The notes: generated by a model not told the origin, from the letters alone. 24,338 nt of DNA from UBA1715 sp045600045 (GCA_045600045.1 JAZRXD010000096.1:1-24338), one strand, 5' to 3'. Shown: positions 13,869 through 23,348, numbered from the stretch's first letter. Made by a program: numbers and translations.

Positions 13869-15827
13869 ATGGCAGAAGAAAATAACAGTGCATACACTGG
13901 TGACAGCATTCAGGTGTTGGAAGGTCTGGAAGCAGTACGAAAAAGACCTGCAATGTACATTGGTGACATTGGCGAAAGAGGACTTCATCATTTGGTATAC
14001 GAAGTTGTAGACAACTCTATCGACGAGGCGTTGGCGGGCTATTGTACAAATGTGGAGGTTTTTATCAACGAGGATAATTCCATAACAGTCCGCGATAATG
14101 GTCGTGGTATTCCTGTTGACTGGCACAAAAAAGAAAATAAATCTGCACTTGAAGTTGTAATGACGGTGCTTCACGCTGGTGGTAAATTTGATAAATCATC
14201 GTACAAAGTTTCTGGTGGTCTCCATGGTGTGGGTGTGTCTTGTGTGAATGCGCTTTCTACCAAATGTGTCGTAACAGTTTGCCGCGATGGTAAAATATTC
14301 CGCCAAGAATATTCTAAAGGTAAACCTCTTACTGCGGTAGAAGAAATCGGAACGACAGACAAGACAGGAACTGAAGTTGCTTTCTGGCCTGATGGTTCTA
14401 TTTTCTCAACAACGACATATCAATTCTATATCCTAGAAAACCGTTTGCGCGAGTTGGCATATTTGAACAAAGGTGTTCGTTTGCATTTGACGGATAAACG
14501 TGCACTTGATGCCGAAGGTAATCCAAAATCGTTGACTTTCTATTCGGAAGAAGGTTTGAAGGAATTTGCCAAATATCTTGATGAATCCCGCGAAACGTTG
14601 TTTGAAGAGGGTATGTATATTGACACGGAAAAGAATGGTATTCCTGTGGAAATAGCATTGCGTTACAATACGTCATATACGGAAAATGTTCACTCGTACG
14701 TAAATAACATCAACACGATTGAAGGTGGTACGCACTTGGAAGGTTTCCGTCGTGGTTTGACACGTTCTTTGAAAAAATATGCTGATGGTCTTGGCGTTCT
14801 TGAAAAACAAAAAATAGAAATAAACGGTGAAGATTTCCGTGAAGGTTTGACTGCTGTTGTTTCTGTAAAAGTTCAGGAACCATTGTTCGAAGGACAAACC
14901 AAAACAAAACTTGGTAACTCTGAAGTTTCGAGTGCCGTTGATCAGGCTGTGAGCGAAATGCTTGAATATTATTTGGAAGAACATCCAAAGGATGCAAAAA
15001 TTATTGTTGACAAAGTATTGTTGGCTGCCCGTGCCCGTATTGCTGCCCGTAAAGCCCGCGATGTTCAACGTAAGACAGCAATGACAGGAGGTGGACTTCC
15101 AGGTAAATTGGCTGATTGCTCCGACAGAAATCCGGAAAAATGCGAATTGTTCCTTGTCGAGGGAGATTCTGCAGGTGGTTCTGCAAAACAAGGCCGTGAC
15201 CGTCACTTCCAAGCTATTCTACCATTGAGAGGTAAAATTTTGAATGTTGAAAAAGCAATGCTTCACAGAATTTACGAAAGTGAAGAAATCAACAATATCA
15301 TGAAAGCTCTCGGTGTTACAATCGGTAACGATGAAGATAGCAAAGCTGTAAATATTGAAAAAATCCGTTATCACAAGATTATTATTATGTGTGATGCCGA
15401 TGTAGATGGTAGCCACATTGAAACATTGGTGATGACGTTATTCTTCCGCTATATGAAAGAGGTTATAGAAAATGGATATTTGTACGTTGCTTGTCCTCCT
15501 TTGTATATGGTGAAATCAAAATCAAAGAAAAACGAACAACGTTATTGCTGGACAGAAGAACAACGTATTGCTGCAATTGAGGAATTCAGTGCAGGTAAAG
15601 ATGTTGACAAAGCTGTTACCGTTCAACGTTACAAAGGTCTTGGTGAAATGAACCCTGAACAATTGTGGGAAACTACAATGTGTCCGGAAAATAGAACGTT
15701 ACGTCAGGTTACTATCGAAAGTAGTGCTGCTGCCGATGCCGCAATTGCTATGTTGATGGGCGATGATGTTCCACCTCGCCGTCAGTTCATTGAAGAAAAT
15801 GCGAAGTTCGCTAATATTGATGCATAA
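13869..15827 (+). CDS. gyrB: DNA gyrase subunit B
   Basis: 652 residues, the usual length for the short form. It is the ATPase subunit of gyrase, introducing negative supercoils with GyrA. The GHKL ATPase domain shows VVDNSIDEA, DNGRGIP and GGLHGVG; the transducer domain follows; the Toprim region has EGDSAGGSA near 430 and the metal-binding DADVDGSHI near 508; the C-terminal GyrA-binding block includes QRYKGLGEMNPEQLWETTM. The gene is followed 25 bases later by dnaN, and the pair is probably co-transcribed. ParE is the main alternative, but the sequence style and dnaN linkage favour GyrB. Confidence 0.95.
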   Translation: MAEENNSAYTGDSIQVLEGLEAVRKRPAMYIGDIGERGLHHLVYEVVDNSIDEALAGYCTNVEVFINEDNSITVRDNGRGIPVDWHKKENKSALEVVMTVLHAGGKFDKSSYKVSGGLHGVGVSCVNALSTKCVVTVCRDGKIFRQEYSKGKPLTAVEEIGTTDKTGTEVAFWPDGSIFSTTTYQFYILENRLRELAYLNKGVRLHLTDKRALDAEGNPKSLTFYSEEGLKEFAKYLDESRETLFEEGMYIDTEKNGIPVEIALRYNTSYTENVHSYVNNINTIEGGTHLEGFRRGLTRSLKKYADGLGVLEKQKIEINGEDFREGLTAVVSVKVQEPLFEGQTKTKLGNSEVSSAVDQAVSEMLEYYLEEHPKDAKIIVDKVLLAARARIAARKARDVQRKTAMTGGGLPGKLADCSDRNPEKCELFLVEGDSAGGSAKQGRDRHFQAILPLRGKILNVEKAMLHRIYESEEINNIMKALGVTIGNDEDSKAVNIEKIRYHKIIIMCDADVDGSHIETLVMTLFFRYMKEVIENGYLYVACPPLYMVKSKSKKNEQRYCWTEEQRIAAIEEFSAGKDVDKAVTVQRYKGLGEMNPEQLWETTMCPENRTLRQVTIESSAAADAAIAMLMGDDVPPRRQFIEENAKFANIDA

Positions 15828-15852
15828 TTTTAAATCACAAATAACAAAAACC

Positions 15853-16977
15853 ATGGAATTTATTGTTTCAACATCAGACTTGTTAAGTCAATTAAATACG
15901 ATTAAAGGTGTTATTAATTCAAAAAACACTCTTCAAATCCTTGATAATTTCTTGTTTACATTGGAAGGCAATACATTAAAGATTGAAGCTTCTGATTTGG
16001 AAACAAGATTAGAAACTAAATTGGAATTGGAGAATGTGAACGGAAGCGGTGTTGTTGCCATCGAAGCAAAACGTTTGACTGATATGTTGGGCCTTTTCTC
16101 CGATGAACCATTGACATTTAAGGTTGATTTGACAAATTATAAGATTGATATTCTTTCGGCAAGTGGTAAATATAGTATTGCTGGAACAAGTGGCGAAGAA
16201 TTTCCTAAAAATATGTCGTTGGAAGAAGGTTCTAAATCGTCGTTTTCTATTGCTTCTGATGTTTTGCAAAAAGCTATTGCAAGTACAGCTTTCGCAACTT
16301 CCGATGAAGATGCTCGTCCAATTTTGACAGGTATTTTGTTTGAATTGACAAACGAACATTTGCGTTTGGTTGCAACCGATTCTCATAAATTGTCTCGTTA
16401 CACAAGAACAGACATTAAATCTGATACAGAAGCTTCGTTTATTTTCCCTAAAAAACCGGCAAATATTTTGAAAGGTATTTTGGCAAAGGAAAGTAATGAT
16501 GTTCAAGTTGAATTCGATTCAAAACAGGTAATCATCACAATGTCTTCGTATGTTATGTGCTGCCGTTTGATTGAAGGTAAATATCCAAATTACAATGCGG
16601 TTATTCCAACTCAAAATCCAAACGTGTTGACAATTAACAAAGAGGATTTCTACAAAAAACTTCGTCGAGTTGCATTCTTCTCAAATCCAGCAAATAATTT
16701 GGCTCGTTTGGAAATGACAGGAACTCGTTTGCTGATTTCGGCTCAAAATATTGATTATGCAAGTTCAGCAAAAGAAGAATTGAATTGCCGTTACGAAGGC
16801 GATGATATGCAAATCGGCTTCAAATCGAAATTCTTGTTGACTATTTTGGATAATATCAATAGCGAAGATGTTAGTCTTGAAATGTCCGATCCTTCTCGTG
16901 CCGGTTTGATTATTCCTGTTGATAAGGAAGATGAGAATGAAGACGTTCTTATGTTGTTGATGCCAATGATGATTTAA
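15853..16977 (+). CDS. dnaN: DNA polymerase III beta subunit (sliding clamp)
   Basis: 374 residues from ATG at 15853 (MEFIVSTSDLLSQLNTIKGVI). Earlier in-frame Met codons at 15763 and later lie inside gyrB and are rejected. The three repeated clamp domains are recognisable, including TDSHKLSRY near 180 and the C-terminal end DENEDVLMLLMPMMI, the beta-clamp tail equivalent to the MPMRL of other bacteria. It forms the ring that tethers DNA polymerase III. It sits just after gyrB and before a strong terminator, so it ends the operon. Confidence 0.95.
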   Translation: MEFIVSTSDLLSQLNTIKGVINSKNTLQILDNFLFTLEGNTLKIEASDLETRLETKLELENVNGSGVVAIEAKRLTDMLGLFSDEPLTFKVDLTNYKIDILSASGKYSIAGTSGEEFPKNMSLEEGSKSSFSIASDVLQKAIASTAFATSDEDARPILTGILFELTNEHLRLVATDSHKLSRYTRTDIKSDTEASFIFPKKPANILKGILAKESNDVQVEFDSKQVIITMSSYVMCCRLIEGKYPNYNAVIPTQNPNVLTINKEDFYKKLRRVAFFSNPANNLARLEMTGTRLLISAQNIDYASSAKEELNCRYEGDDMQIGFKSKFLLTILDNINSEDVSLEMSDPSRAGLIIPVDKEDENEDVLMLLMPMMI

Positions 16978-16998
16978 TAACGAAATAACCAATTAAGG

Positions 16999-17030
16999 AA
17001 AGAGTGGCTTTATGCCACTCTTTGTTTTTT
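16999..17030 (+). terminator. Rho-independent terminator after dnaN
   Basis: AAAGAGTGGC (16999-17008) pairs with GCCACTCTTT (17014-17023), 10 bp with a 5-base loop, followed by G and six T. It lies 21 bases after the dnaN stop and ends three bases before the next ATG, so the exonuclease gene depends on read-through or on a promoter I could not identify. Confidence 0.88.
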
Positions 17031-17033
17031 GAT

Positions 17034-17801
17034 ATGAAACTACAATTAAACAGACCGATCGCTTTTTTTGATTTGGAAACGACTGGCATTGATGTCGTTA
17101 AAGATAGAATTGTTGAAATTTCTATTTTGAAAGTAATGCCAAATGGAGATGAGAATGCAATAACTCGTCGCGTGAATCCGGAAATGCACATACCCGAAGC
17201 AGCAACGGCTGTACATCATATAACAGACGACGACGTTGCCGATAAACCAATATTTTCTCAAATCGCCAAAGAAATCGCCGCATTGATTGATGATTGTGAT
17301 ATTGCTGGTTACAATTCTAACAAATTCGATGTCCCTTTGTTGGCGGAAGAATTTTCACGTGCGGGAATCAATTTCGATTGGTCAAAACGTAAAATGGTAG
17401 ATGTTCATGTATTGTATTTAAAGAAAGAGCCAAGAACACTTTCCGCCGCTTATAAATTTTATTGTGAAAAGGATTTGGAAGGCGCACATGCAGCCGATGC
17501 CGATACATACGCAACGTATGAGGTTTTGCAGGCGCAATTGGAAAAATATTCCGATATTCAAAATACAGTTGATTTTTTGAGTGAATATACTCATCAAACA
17601 AATAATGTGGATTTTGCGGGTAGAATCATCTACAACGAGAAAAAACAAGAAATCTTCAATTTTGGAAAATACAAAGGACAGTTGGTTGAGGATGTCTTTC
17701 GTCGCGATCCAGGATATTATTCTTGGATGATGAATGGCGAATTTTTGTCGAATACCAAACAGGTGATTACTGCAATTAAATTGCGTACTTTTGGAAAGTA
17801 A
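17034..17801 (+). CDS. DnaQ-like 3'-5' exonuclease (DEDDh family)
   Basis: 255 residues from ATG at 17034; an in-frame GTG at 17004 lies inside the terminator and is rejected. Exo I is FFDLETTG (13-18 region, with Asp and Glu metal ligands), followed by HHITDDD, Exo II YNSNKFDVPLL and Exo III HAADADT with the catalytic His and Asp. The C-terminal ~50 residues (FNFGKYKGQLVEDVFRRDPGYYSWMM) match the small DUF3820-type domain often appended to this family in Bacteroidetes. It is related to the polymerase III epsilon proofreading subunit, but whether it proofreads or acts in repair is not shown. Its stop overlaps the next start (TAATG), so translation is probably coupled. Confidence 0.9.
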   Translation: MKLQLNRPIAFFDLETTGIDVVKDRIVEISILKVMPNGDENAITRRVNPEMHIPEAATAVHHITDDDVADKPIFSQIAKEIAALIDDCDIAGYNSNKFDVPLLAEEFSRAGINFDWSKRKMVDVHVLYLKKEPRTLSAAYKFYCEKDLEGAHAADADTYATYEVLQAQLEKYSDIQNTVDFLSEYTHQTNNVDFAGRIIYNEKKQEIFNFGKYKGQLVEDVFRRDPGYYSWMMNGEFLSNTKQVITAIKLRTFGK

Positions 17802-18370
17802 TGAAAATTCTTGCTTTGGAATATGGACATTCTGTTGCGACACTTGATGAGTCAATGGCTTGTTATCCTGATTCAACATTGATTCGTAACAACGACGATT
17901 TCTATTTTCCGAATTTCTCGAAACAAATTGCGGCTTACGTTGGTGTTTATTTGCAATTCAATAAAATTGGCAAATGTATTGAGCCACGTTTTACGAATCG
18001 TTATTTCAATGAAGTTGGTTGCGCCATTAAATTTATGGCTGCCGATGTTATTGAACGTAATAAAATAAACGGAACAGAAACTGATATAGCTTGTGGGTTT
18101 GATTCTTCGTTGGCGATAAGCAATGATAAAATTGTTATGGCTTCGTCGTTGAATTTTGAAGCTAAATACAACGGGAAAATACTTGATTTCGACTCCAGTT
18201 CATTTGAAAACATACCGGATTTGTTGGCAACTGCAACGAAGTATTTTACTGTCAAAATCGGAGACTTGTTTTTCTTGCCGTTAGTTCAGGTTCCTCAAAT
18301 AGTTTCGATTGGCGACGTGTTCGATCTTTCTTTGCAAAATCAACAATTGCTTACGTGTTCAATAAAATAA
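17801..18370 (+). CDS. Degenerate fumarylacetoacetate hydrolase (FAH)-fold protein, probable pseudoenzyme
   Basis: 189 residues. The stretch PDSTLIRNNDDFYFPNFS...VYLQFNKIGKCIEPRFTNRYFNEVGCAIKF follows the FAH-family pattern seen in Bacteroidetes hydrolases (PDSALLRNN..FYIPDFS..HYEVELVVRINRLGK, then a GIDFTARD block). By that alignment, made from memory, the metal-binding Glu-x-Glu is replaced by Tyr46 and Gly48, and the Asp of GIDF by Lys77; the later K-GFDG is C-GFDS. The protein should therefore not hydrolyse or decarboxylate through the usual Mg2+ site. The frame is open and sits between two intact genes, overlapping the exonuclease stop by one base and ending 6 bases before the DUF2461 gene, so it appears maintained rather than decaying. 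Its present role is unknown. Confidence 0.7.
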   Translation: MKILALEYGHSVATLDESMACYPDSTLIRNNDDFYFPNFSKQIAAYVGVYLQFNKIGKCIEPRFTNRYFNEVGCAIKFMAADVIERNKINGTETDIACGFDSSLAISNDKIVMASSLNFEAKYNGKILDFDSSSFENIPDLLATATKYFTVKIGDLFFLPLVQVPQIVSIGDVFDLSLQNQQLLTCSIK

Positions 18371-18376
18371 TTATTT

Positions 18377-19054
18377 ATGGCACTTGTTCATTTACAGCGA
18401 GTTTGGGATTTTCTTTCGGAGTTGTCGGAAAATAATAATAAACCATGGTTCGATGCGCATAAGGATTTCTATAAAGCCGCATTGGCCGATTCCCAAACAT
18501 TTGCTGAGCAATTGATTCTTGGTTTGTCAAAATTTGATAAATCTGTAGCAGGTTTGACAGTAAAAGATTGTACATACAGAATTTATCGTGATTTGCGTTT
18601 TTCGATGGACAAAACTCCGTACAAAAGTCATTTTGGAGTGTATGTTTGTCCGCAGGGCAAAAAAAGTGGCAATGCTGGATATTATGTACACATGGAACCG
18701 AAGAACGAAAATATGTTGGTTTCGGGTTTGTACATGCCGTCGCCGGAAGCGTTGAAAAGCGTGCGCGAAGAGATTATGTGCAATGGGGCGGAATTCAACA
18801 AAGCACTCAAAGCTTGCAAAGGTTTTGAATTGGATTGGCAGACTGCGTTGAAAAAAATTCCGCAAGGTTGGAATAAAGCCGATGAATTTTCGGATTATTA
18901 TAGATTGAAGGATTTTGATGTAGTTCAGATTGTTAGCAAAGAACAGCTTCTTGATCCTAATTTCTTGGATTATGCTTTGGATGAATTCAAAAAAACATAT
19001 TCTTTCAATGTTATTTTGAATCGTTGCGTGGAATTCGCCAAAGAAAATTATTGA
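18377..19054 (+). CDS. DUF2461 family protein
   Basis: 225 residues with the typical DUF2461/TIGR02453 opening: FLSELSENNNKPWFDAHKDFYKAA, then TYRIYRDLRFSMDKTPYKSHFGVYV and the GYYVHMEP segment. The family is widespread in Bacteroidetes and of unknown function; no catalytic motif can be assigned. It is the last gene of the exonuclease/FAH-like/DUF2461 operon. Its 3' end overlaps the convergent tex gene by 7 bases with no terminator between. Confidence 0.9.
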   Translation: MALVHLQRVWDFLSELSENNNKPWFDAHKDFYKAALADSQTFAEQLILGLSKFDKSVAGLTVKDCTYRIYRDLRFSMDKTPYKSHFGVYVCPQGKKSGNAGYYVHMEPKNENMLVSGLYMPSPEALKSVREEIMCNGAEFNKALKACKGFELDWQTALKKIPQGWNKADEFSDYYRLKDFDVVQIVSKEQLLDPNFLDYALDEFKKTYSFNVILNRCVEFAKENY

Positions 19055-21168
19055 TTGACGATTTTTAATCCGATTCTTTTTCGTTGTAAATCAACATCCA
19101 AAACTTTTACTTCGATTTGTTGATGTAAACTGACAACATCGGCTGGATTTGATATGTATTGATCGGACATTTGGGAAATGTGCACCAAACCGTTTTCGTG
19201 TACGCCTATATCTACAAAAGCCCCGAAATTCGTGATGTTTGTAACAATACCTGGGTAAATTCCGCCGATTTTTACATCGTCGATTGTACGTAATGTAGGA
19301 TCAAAAGCAAATTCTTGTATTGTTTCTCTGCAATCACGACCTGGTTTTTCAAGCTCGTTGAGTATGTCGTGTAATGTCGGTAAACCAATGGTATTTGTAA
19401 TGTAATTGCTGAGTTTGAGTTGCTTTTTTAATTCTTTTTTGAGAATTAAATCGTTGATTGTGCAGTTGAGGTCTTTGGCCATTTTTTCAACGATAGCGTA
19501 GCTTTCGGGGTGAACGGCTGTGTTGTCCAACGGATTCTTTGCTCCTGGAATTCTAAGGAAACCAGCGCATTGTTCGTATGCTTTTGTTCCTAATCGTGGA
19601 ACTTTTGTCAATTCGTGTCTTGATTTGAAAGAACCAATTTCTGTTCTATAGTCAACAATGTTTTGTGCGAGTTGAGGTCCTAATCCGGAAATGTAGGTAA
19701 GAAGATGTTTGCTAGCTGTGTTTAGATTCACACCAACTAAATTCACACTGTTGATTACGGTTTGGTCAAGTGCTTTTTTCAATTTTGTTTGGTCAACATC
19801 GTGTTGATATTGACCAACACCGATTGATTTCGCGTCGATTTTGACTAATTCCGCCAATGGATCCATCAATCTTCTTCCGATTGAAACTGCGCCACGTACG
19901 GTCACGTCTTTGTATGGAAATTCTTCGCGAGCTATAGCAGAGGCTGAGTAAATCGATGCGCCGCTTTCGCTCACGACAAATATTTGTGGCGTTTTATTGA
20001 ATTTACAACTGCGAATAAATTGTTCCGTTTCGCGGCTTGCAGTTCCGTTCCCTATTGAAATAGCTTCGATATTGTATTGGGCAGCCAATTTTGTGACTGT
20101 ATCCATTGCTTTAAGTGTCTCGTTTTGTGGCGGATGTGGAAATATCGCTTCGTGATGAAGTAAATTTCCTTGTGAATCAAGGCAAACAACTTTGCAACCT
20201 GTTCTGAATCCAGGATCGATTCCCATAACACGTTTTTCACCGAGTGGGGCGGATAATAATAGTTGTCGAAGATTTTCAGCAAAAACTTTAATTGCTTCGT
20301 CATCAGCTTTCTCTTTGCTCGATGCGGCAAATTCCGTTTCTATCGAAGGTTTTATCAATCGTTTGTAGGAATCTTCAATTGCTTTTTTTACTTGTCCCGT
20401 TGCTTCGGTACAACCTCTAACAAATAGAGGATAGAGTCTGTCTAACGCTTTGTCTTCATCAGGTGCTATTCCTACTCGCAAAAATCCTTCCGATTCACCG
20501 CGACGGATTGCTAAAAGTCGATGCGAGGATATTCGTTTTAAAGCATCTTTAGTGTCAAAATAATCCTTGTATTTCTCAGCTTCGAGTTCTTTACCTTTAA
20601 TCACTTTAGATTGAATAATAGCGTTGTAGGCAAACTCTTTTCTAATTCTGTCGCGCGATGCTTCGTGTTCGCTAACCCATTCGGCAATAATGTCGCGTGC
20701 ACCTTGTAAAGCAGCGTTTTCATCGGGTACATTTTTGTTTATGAATTGACGTGCCCTGGATTCAACATCACGTTCATTTTGTTTCATAAGGATTTTCGCC
20801 AAAGGTTCCAATCCGTTTTCGCGTGCAACTTCGGCTCTGGTACGTCGTTTGGGCTTGAAAGGCAGATAAATATCTTCGATTTCGGTTAAACTTGTACTTT
20901 CGGTAATTCGTTTTTTTAACTCGGGTGTGAGTTTCCCTTGTTCTTCTATGCTTTTGAGAATAAAGTCTTTCCGCTTTTCAAATTCATTTAATTTTTCGTA
21001 ATGCGTTTGTATTTCCTGAATTTCAACTTCGTTTAATTCGCCAGTCATTTCTTTACGATAACGGCTGATAAACGGTATAGTTGCACCTTCGGATAACAAT
21101 TTTAATGTGTTTGCAACTTGTCGTTCTTGTAGATTGAGCGATTGGGCTATTATTGCGGAAAATTGCAT
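19048..21168 (-). CDS. tex: Tex family RNA-binding transcription accessory protein
   Basis: 706 residues. The order of domains fits Tex: an N-terminal helical region (to ~190), a YqgF/RNase H-like domain beginning VMGIDPGFRTGCK near 318, helix-hairpin-helix repeats near 483-540 (TYISGLGPQLAQNIVDYR), and a C-terminal S1 domain at 634-706 (GGIYPGIVTNITNFGAFVDIGVHENGLVH). Tex proteins bind nucleic acid and associate with transcription; the exact role is unclear. It begins 25 bases after comB and appears to be the last gene of the polysaccharide operon, probably by position rather than function. Confidence 0.93.
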   Translation of the reverse strand: MQFSAIIAQSLNLQERQVANTLKLLSEGATIPFISRYRKEMTGELNEVEIQEIQTHYEKLNEFEKRKDFILKSIEEQGKLTPELKKRITESTSLTEIEDIYLPFKPKRRTRAEVARENGLEPLAKILMKQNERDVESRARQFINKNVPDENAALQGARDIIAEWVSEHEASRDRIRKEFAYNAIIQSKVIKGKELEAEKYKDYFDTKDALKRISSHRLLAIRRGESEGFLRVGIAPDEDKALDRLYPLFVRGCTEATGQVKKAIEDSYKRLIKPSIETEFAASSKEKADDEAIKVFAENLRQLLLSAPLGEKRVMGIDPGFRTGCKVVCLDSQGNLLHHEAIFPHPPQNETLKAMDTVTKLAAQYNIEAISIGNGTASRETEQFIRSCKFNKTPQIFVVSESGASIYSASAIAREEFPYKDVTVRGAVSIGRRLMDPLAELVKIDAKSIGVGQYQHDVDQTKLKKALDQTVINSVNLVGVNLNTASKHLLTYISGLGPQLAQNIVDYRTEIGSFKSRHELTKVPRLGTKAYEQCAGFLRIPGAKNPLDNTAVHPESYAIVEKMAKDLNCTINDLILKKELKKQLKLSNYITNTIGLPTLHDILNELEKPGRDCRETIQEFAFDPTLRTIDDVKIGGIYPGIVTNITNFGAFVDIGVHENGLVHISQMSDQYISNPADVVSLHQQIEVKVLDVDLQRKRIGLKIVNQ

Positions 21169-21193
21169 GACGTGCCGTGTTGTAGGTGAACGA

Positions 21194-21916
21194 TTATTTT
21201 TTCAAAATATCAATAATGTTTCCGTCTTTGTAGATAGGAAGTACATTGCAGGTATCCATTGTTATGCAGTAGTCAATACATTGGTCAACACCATTTTTGC
21301 GGAGACGGTTTCGTTGTGCGCAATGTTCTATAAATTCACGAAGATTGTTTTTGTGGCAATTCCACATGTCTTGTGCTGCGATTGTTGAATCACATATTGT
21401 TTCGTATTTGCCTGTTGCCAACAAAGCATCGGCAACGGCACCCATAAACAAAGAATCTTCAATGTTGTATTTGTTCTTCCAACCAGCACAAAGCAAAGTG
21501 ACGTCACATTCTTGTTCTTGAATCCAATTTATTAAAACAGAAAAATTACAAAAAGCACCGATAACAACGGCTTTGCATTGCTCGCCAAGTTGAATCGTTT
21601 TTGTTCCGTTTGTCGTGCTGTATACAATATCGCGTCCTGCTATTATTTCTCTTTTGAAATTTTCTGGGGAATTTCCAAAATCAGCAAAATCCAATTTAAT
21701 GCCGCTTCGTTCTGCTGCAATCAGATAACCTTTTGATTTATAGTCTTTTGCTTCGTTCTCGGTTTTTACAGGAATGATTCGATTTACTCCATTGGCGAAT
21801 GCAGTACAAATTGAACTTGTTGCTCTAAATACATCGGTAACAACAACTATTGCGTTTGGATTCTTAAAATAGTCGAAAAGAGCAGGCGAGTAGCATGTTT
21901 CAATGTTGAATTTCAT
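21194..21916 (-). CDS. comB: 2-phosphosulfolactate phosphatase (ComB family)
   Basis: 240 residues. ComB signatures are visible: VVTDVFRATSSICTAFANG (~25-44), AAERSGIKLDFADFGNSP, and YSTTNGTKTI. In methanogens the enzyme removes phosphate from 2-phosphosulfolactate in coenzyme M synthesis; bacterial members are thought to act in sulfolactate or related sulfonate metabolism, and a role here is not established. Its first 17 bases overlap the end of the O-antigen ligase gene and tex follows, so it is embedded in a surface polysaccharide operon. No other sulfonate gene lies in the window. The family call is good; the substrate is uncertain. Confidence 0.85.
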   Translation of the reverse strand: MKFNIETCYSPALFDYFKNPNAIVVVTDVFRATSSICTAFANGVNRIIPVKTENEAKDYKSKGYLIAAERSGIKLDFADFGNSPENFKREIIAGRDIVYSTTNGTKTIQLGEQCKAVVIGAFCNFSVLINWIQEQECDVTLLCAGWKNKYNIEDSLFMGAVADALLATGKYETICDSTIAAQDMWNCHKNNLREFIEHCAQRNRLRKNGVDQCIDYCITMDTCNVLPIYKDGNIIDILKK

Positions 21917-23345
21917 CGCTTGATTGAGTTTTATCTTTTATGTCAAACATTACAATTATTGCGATGAATCCCCAAAATAGCGAAGCTACTTTATCCATGT
22001 CGAGAAAGTCGTTCAAAAACGCATGTATATAATAGGTGATGAGTCCTAACAAGAGGAATAGTACGGTTTCTTTGGTCAATTCATTTTTGGTTCGATTGTA
22101 CAAATTAAATCCGATAACCATAACAGTTATGAGTATGGCAATGAACGATAAAGAACCAATTAATCCAGCGTCGGCGAGTAAACCTAAATATTCACTATGT
22201 GCGTTTCCCAAATCGGCTGCGTTCGTACTGATTTTTGTTCTGTCTTCGGAATGTTGGAATGGTGCATACAAAAACATATAAGTTCCTGGACCATATCCTG
22301 TTAACGGTTTTTGTTGAAACATGCGTAAAGCACACTTCCAACGATTGATACGTTCATTATTTGAATCATCTTTCGAGATATTCGAAACTGATTTTAAGTG
22401 AGAAAGGAAATTTGTACTGGAAACTTCCTGATTTTTCGACATTTTATAAAGAATTTCATTGTAAAATGGCGCAATAAGTACGATTCCGACTAATGCGGTG
22501 TAGATGAGAGTTTTTATTTTTATTCTTAATTTCAATATGCACCACAAGCAAAAGACAAAAATAATTCCAAGCCAAGCGGCACGAGTGTACGAAAATAGTA
22601 GTGCTATGCATAAAAGTCCGAGCAATATTATGTTGAAAAACTTTATGCTGAAATTTTTTCGAGTGCGTTTTATTACGACAAACATTGCTGGAATCAAAAG
22701 AGCCAAGGCTGCTCCATATGACGTGTGGTCGCGGAAGAACGGCTGCATAACCCTATATGATGTGTCGTGTGAAAAATACGATGGGGCGTGGTTTATAAGT
22801 GTGTATCCTATGACGATTGCAAACCCCAGAACGTATGCTAAAATGTATTTTACAATGTTTTCTTCGTTTACAACGAATTGAGTGACAATAAAATAGAAAC
22901 ATGTGATGAACCAAAGTCTTGTTAGTAAGTATTTGAACGATACAATAGGCATTTCGGAAACTAAACTGGTGATAAATAACCAACCTAAATACATGTAAAT
23001 GCATATAGTGACAGGATGTTTTAATACTTCTTTGTCGAATTTTCGTTCGCTGATAAGTTTTAGGAAAAATACGCACATTGCCAAAAATATGAATGGTTCG
23101 GTGGGCAAACTCATATTTAAGGGTGTGTTTGGTATAAACTCCGACAATTCAATCGAAAGCGGAGTGCAAAACATTATGATAATCAGTAATTTATCAAGTG
23201 CCAAGAAGGCGAGGAAACCCAATGCCAATGCAAAAGGAACTAATGTTACAAGGTACGATTCGTTCCATATGCCAACCATACTCGCAATTATAAATGCAAT
23301 TGCGGTAATGTAGAGGCAAATAATTGTTTTTTTCTCCGAAATCAC
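21900..23345 (-). CDS. O-antigen ligase / polymerase family membrane protein
   Basis: 481 residues from GTG at 23345, three bases after the stop of the Wzz-like gene. It has about ten or more hydrophobic helices, beginning ICLYITAIAFIIASMVG. The Wzy_C (O-antigen ligase) region in the second half includes NERINRWKCALRMFQQKPLTGYGPGTY and, after a periplasmic loop, NAHSEYLGLLADAGLIG, the family signature. Members either polymerise repeat units (Wzy) or attach glycans to lipid A or proteins (WaaL/PglL); sequence alone does not decide which. Next to a chain-length regulator, a Wzy-type polymerase for exopolysaccharide or O-antigen is slightly favoured. Confidence 0.85.
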   Translation of the reverse strand: MISEKKTIICLYITAIAFIIASMVGIWNESYLVTLVPFALALGFLAFLALDKLLIIIMFCTPLSIELSEFIPNTPLNMSLPTEPFIFLAMCVFFLKLISERKFDKEVLKHPVTICIYMYLGWLFITSLVSEMPIVSFKYLLTRLWFITCFYFIVTQFVVNEENIVKYILAYVLGFAIVIGYTLINHAPSYFSHDTSYRVMQPFFRDHTSYGAALALLIPAMFVVIKRTRKNFSIKFFNIILLGLLCIALLFSYTRAAWLGIIFVFCLWCILKLRIKIKTLIYTALVGIVLIAPFYNEILYKMSKNQEVSSTNFLSHLKSVSNISKDDSNNERINRWKCALRMFQQKPLTGYGPGTYMFLYAPFQHSEDRTKISTNAADLGNAHSEYLGLLADAGLIGSLSFIAILITVMVIGFNLYNRTKNELTKETVLFLLLGLITYYIHAFLNDFLDMDKVASLFWGFIAIIVMFDIKDKTQSSDEIQH

Positions 23346-23348
23346 TTT

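Noticed and set aside
17004..17033. Upstream GTG start for the DnaQ-like exonuclease
   Set aside because: It falls inside the strong terminator hairpin of dnaN; the ATG at 17034 directly precedes the conserved N-terminus.
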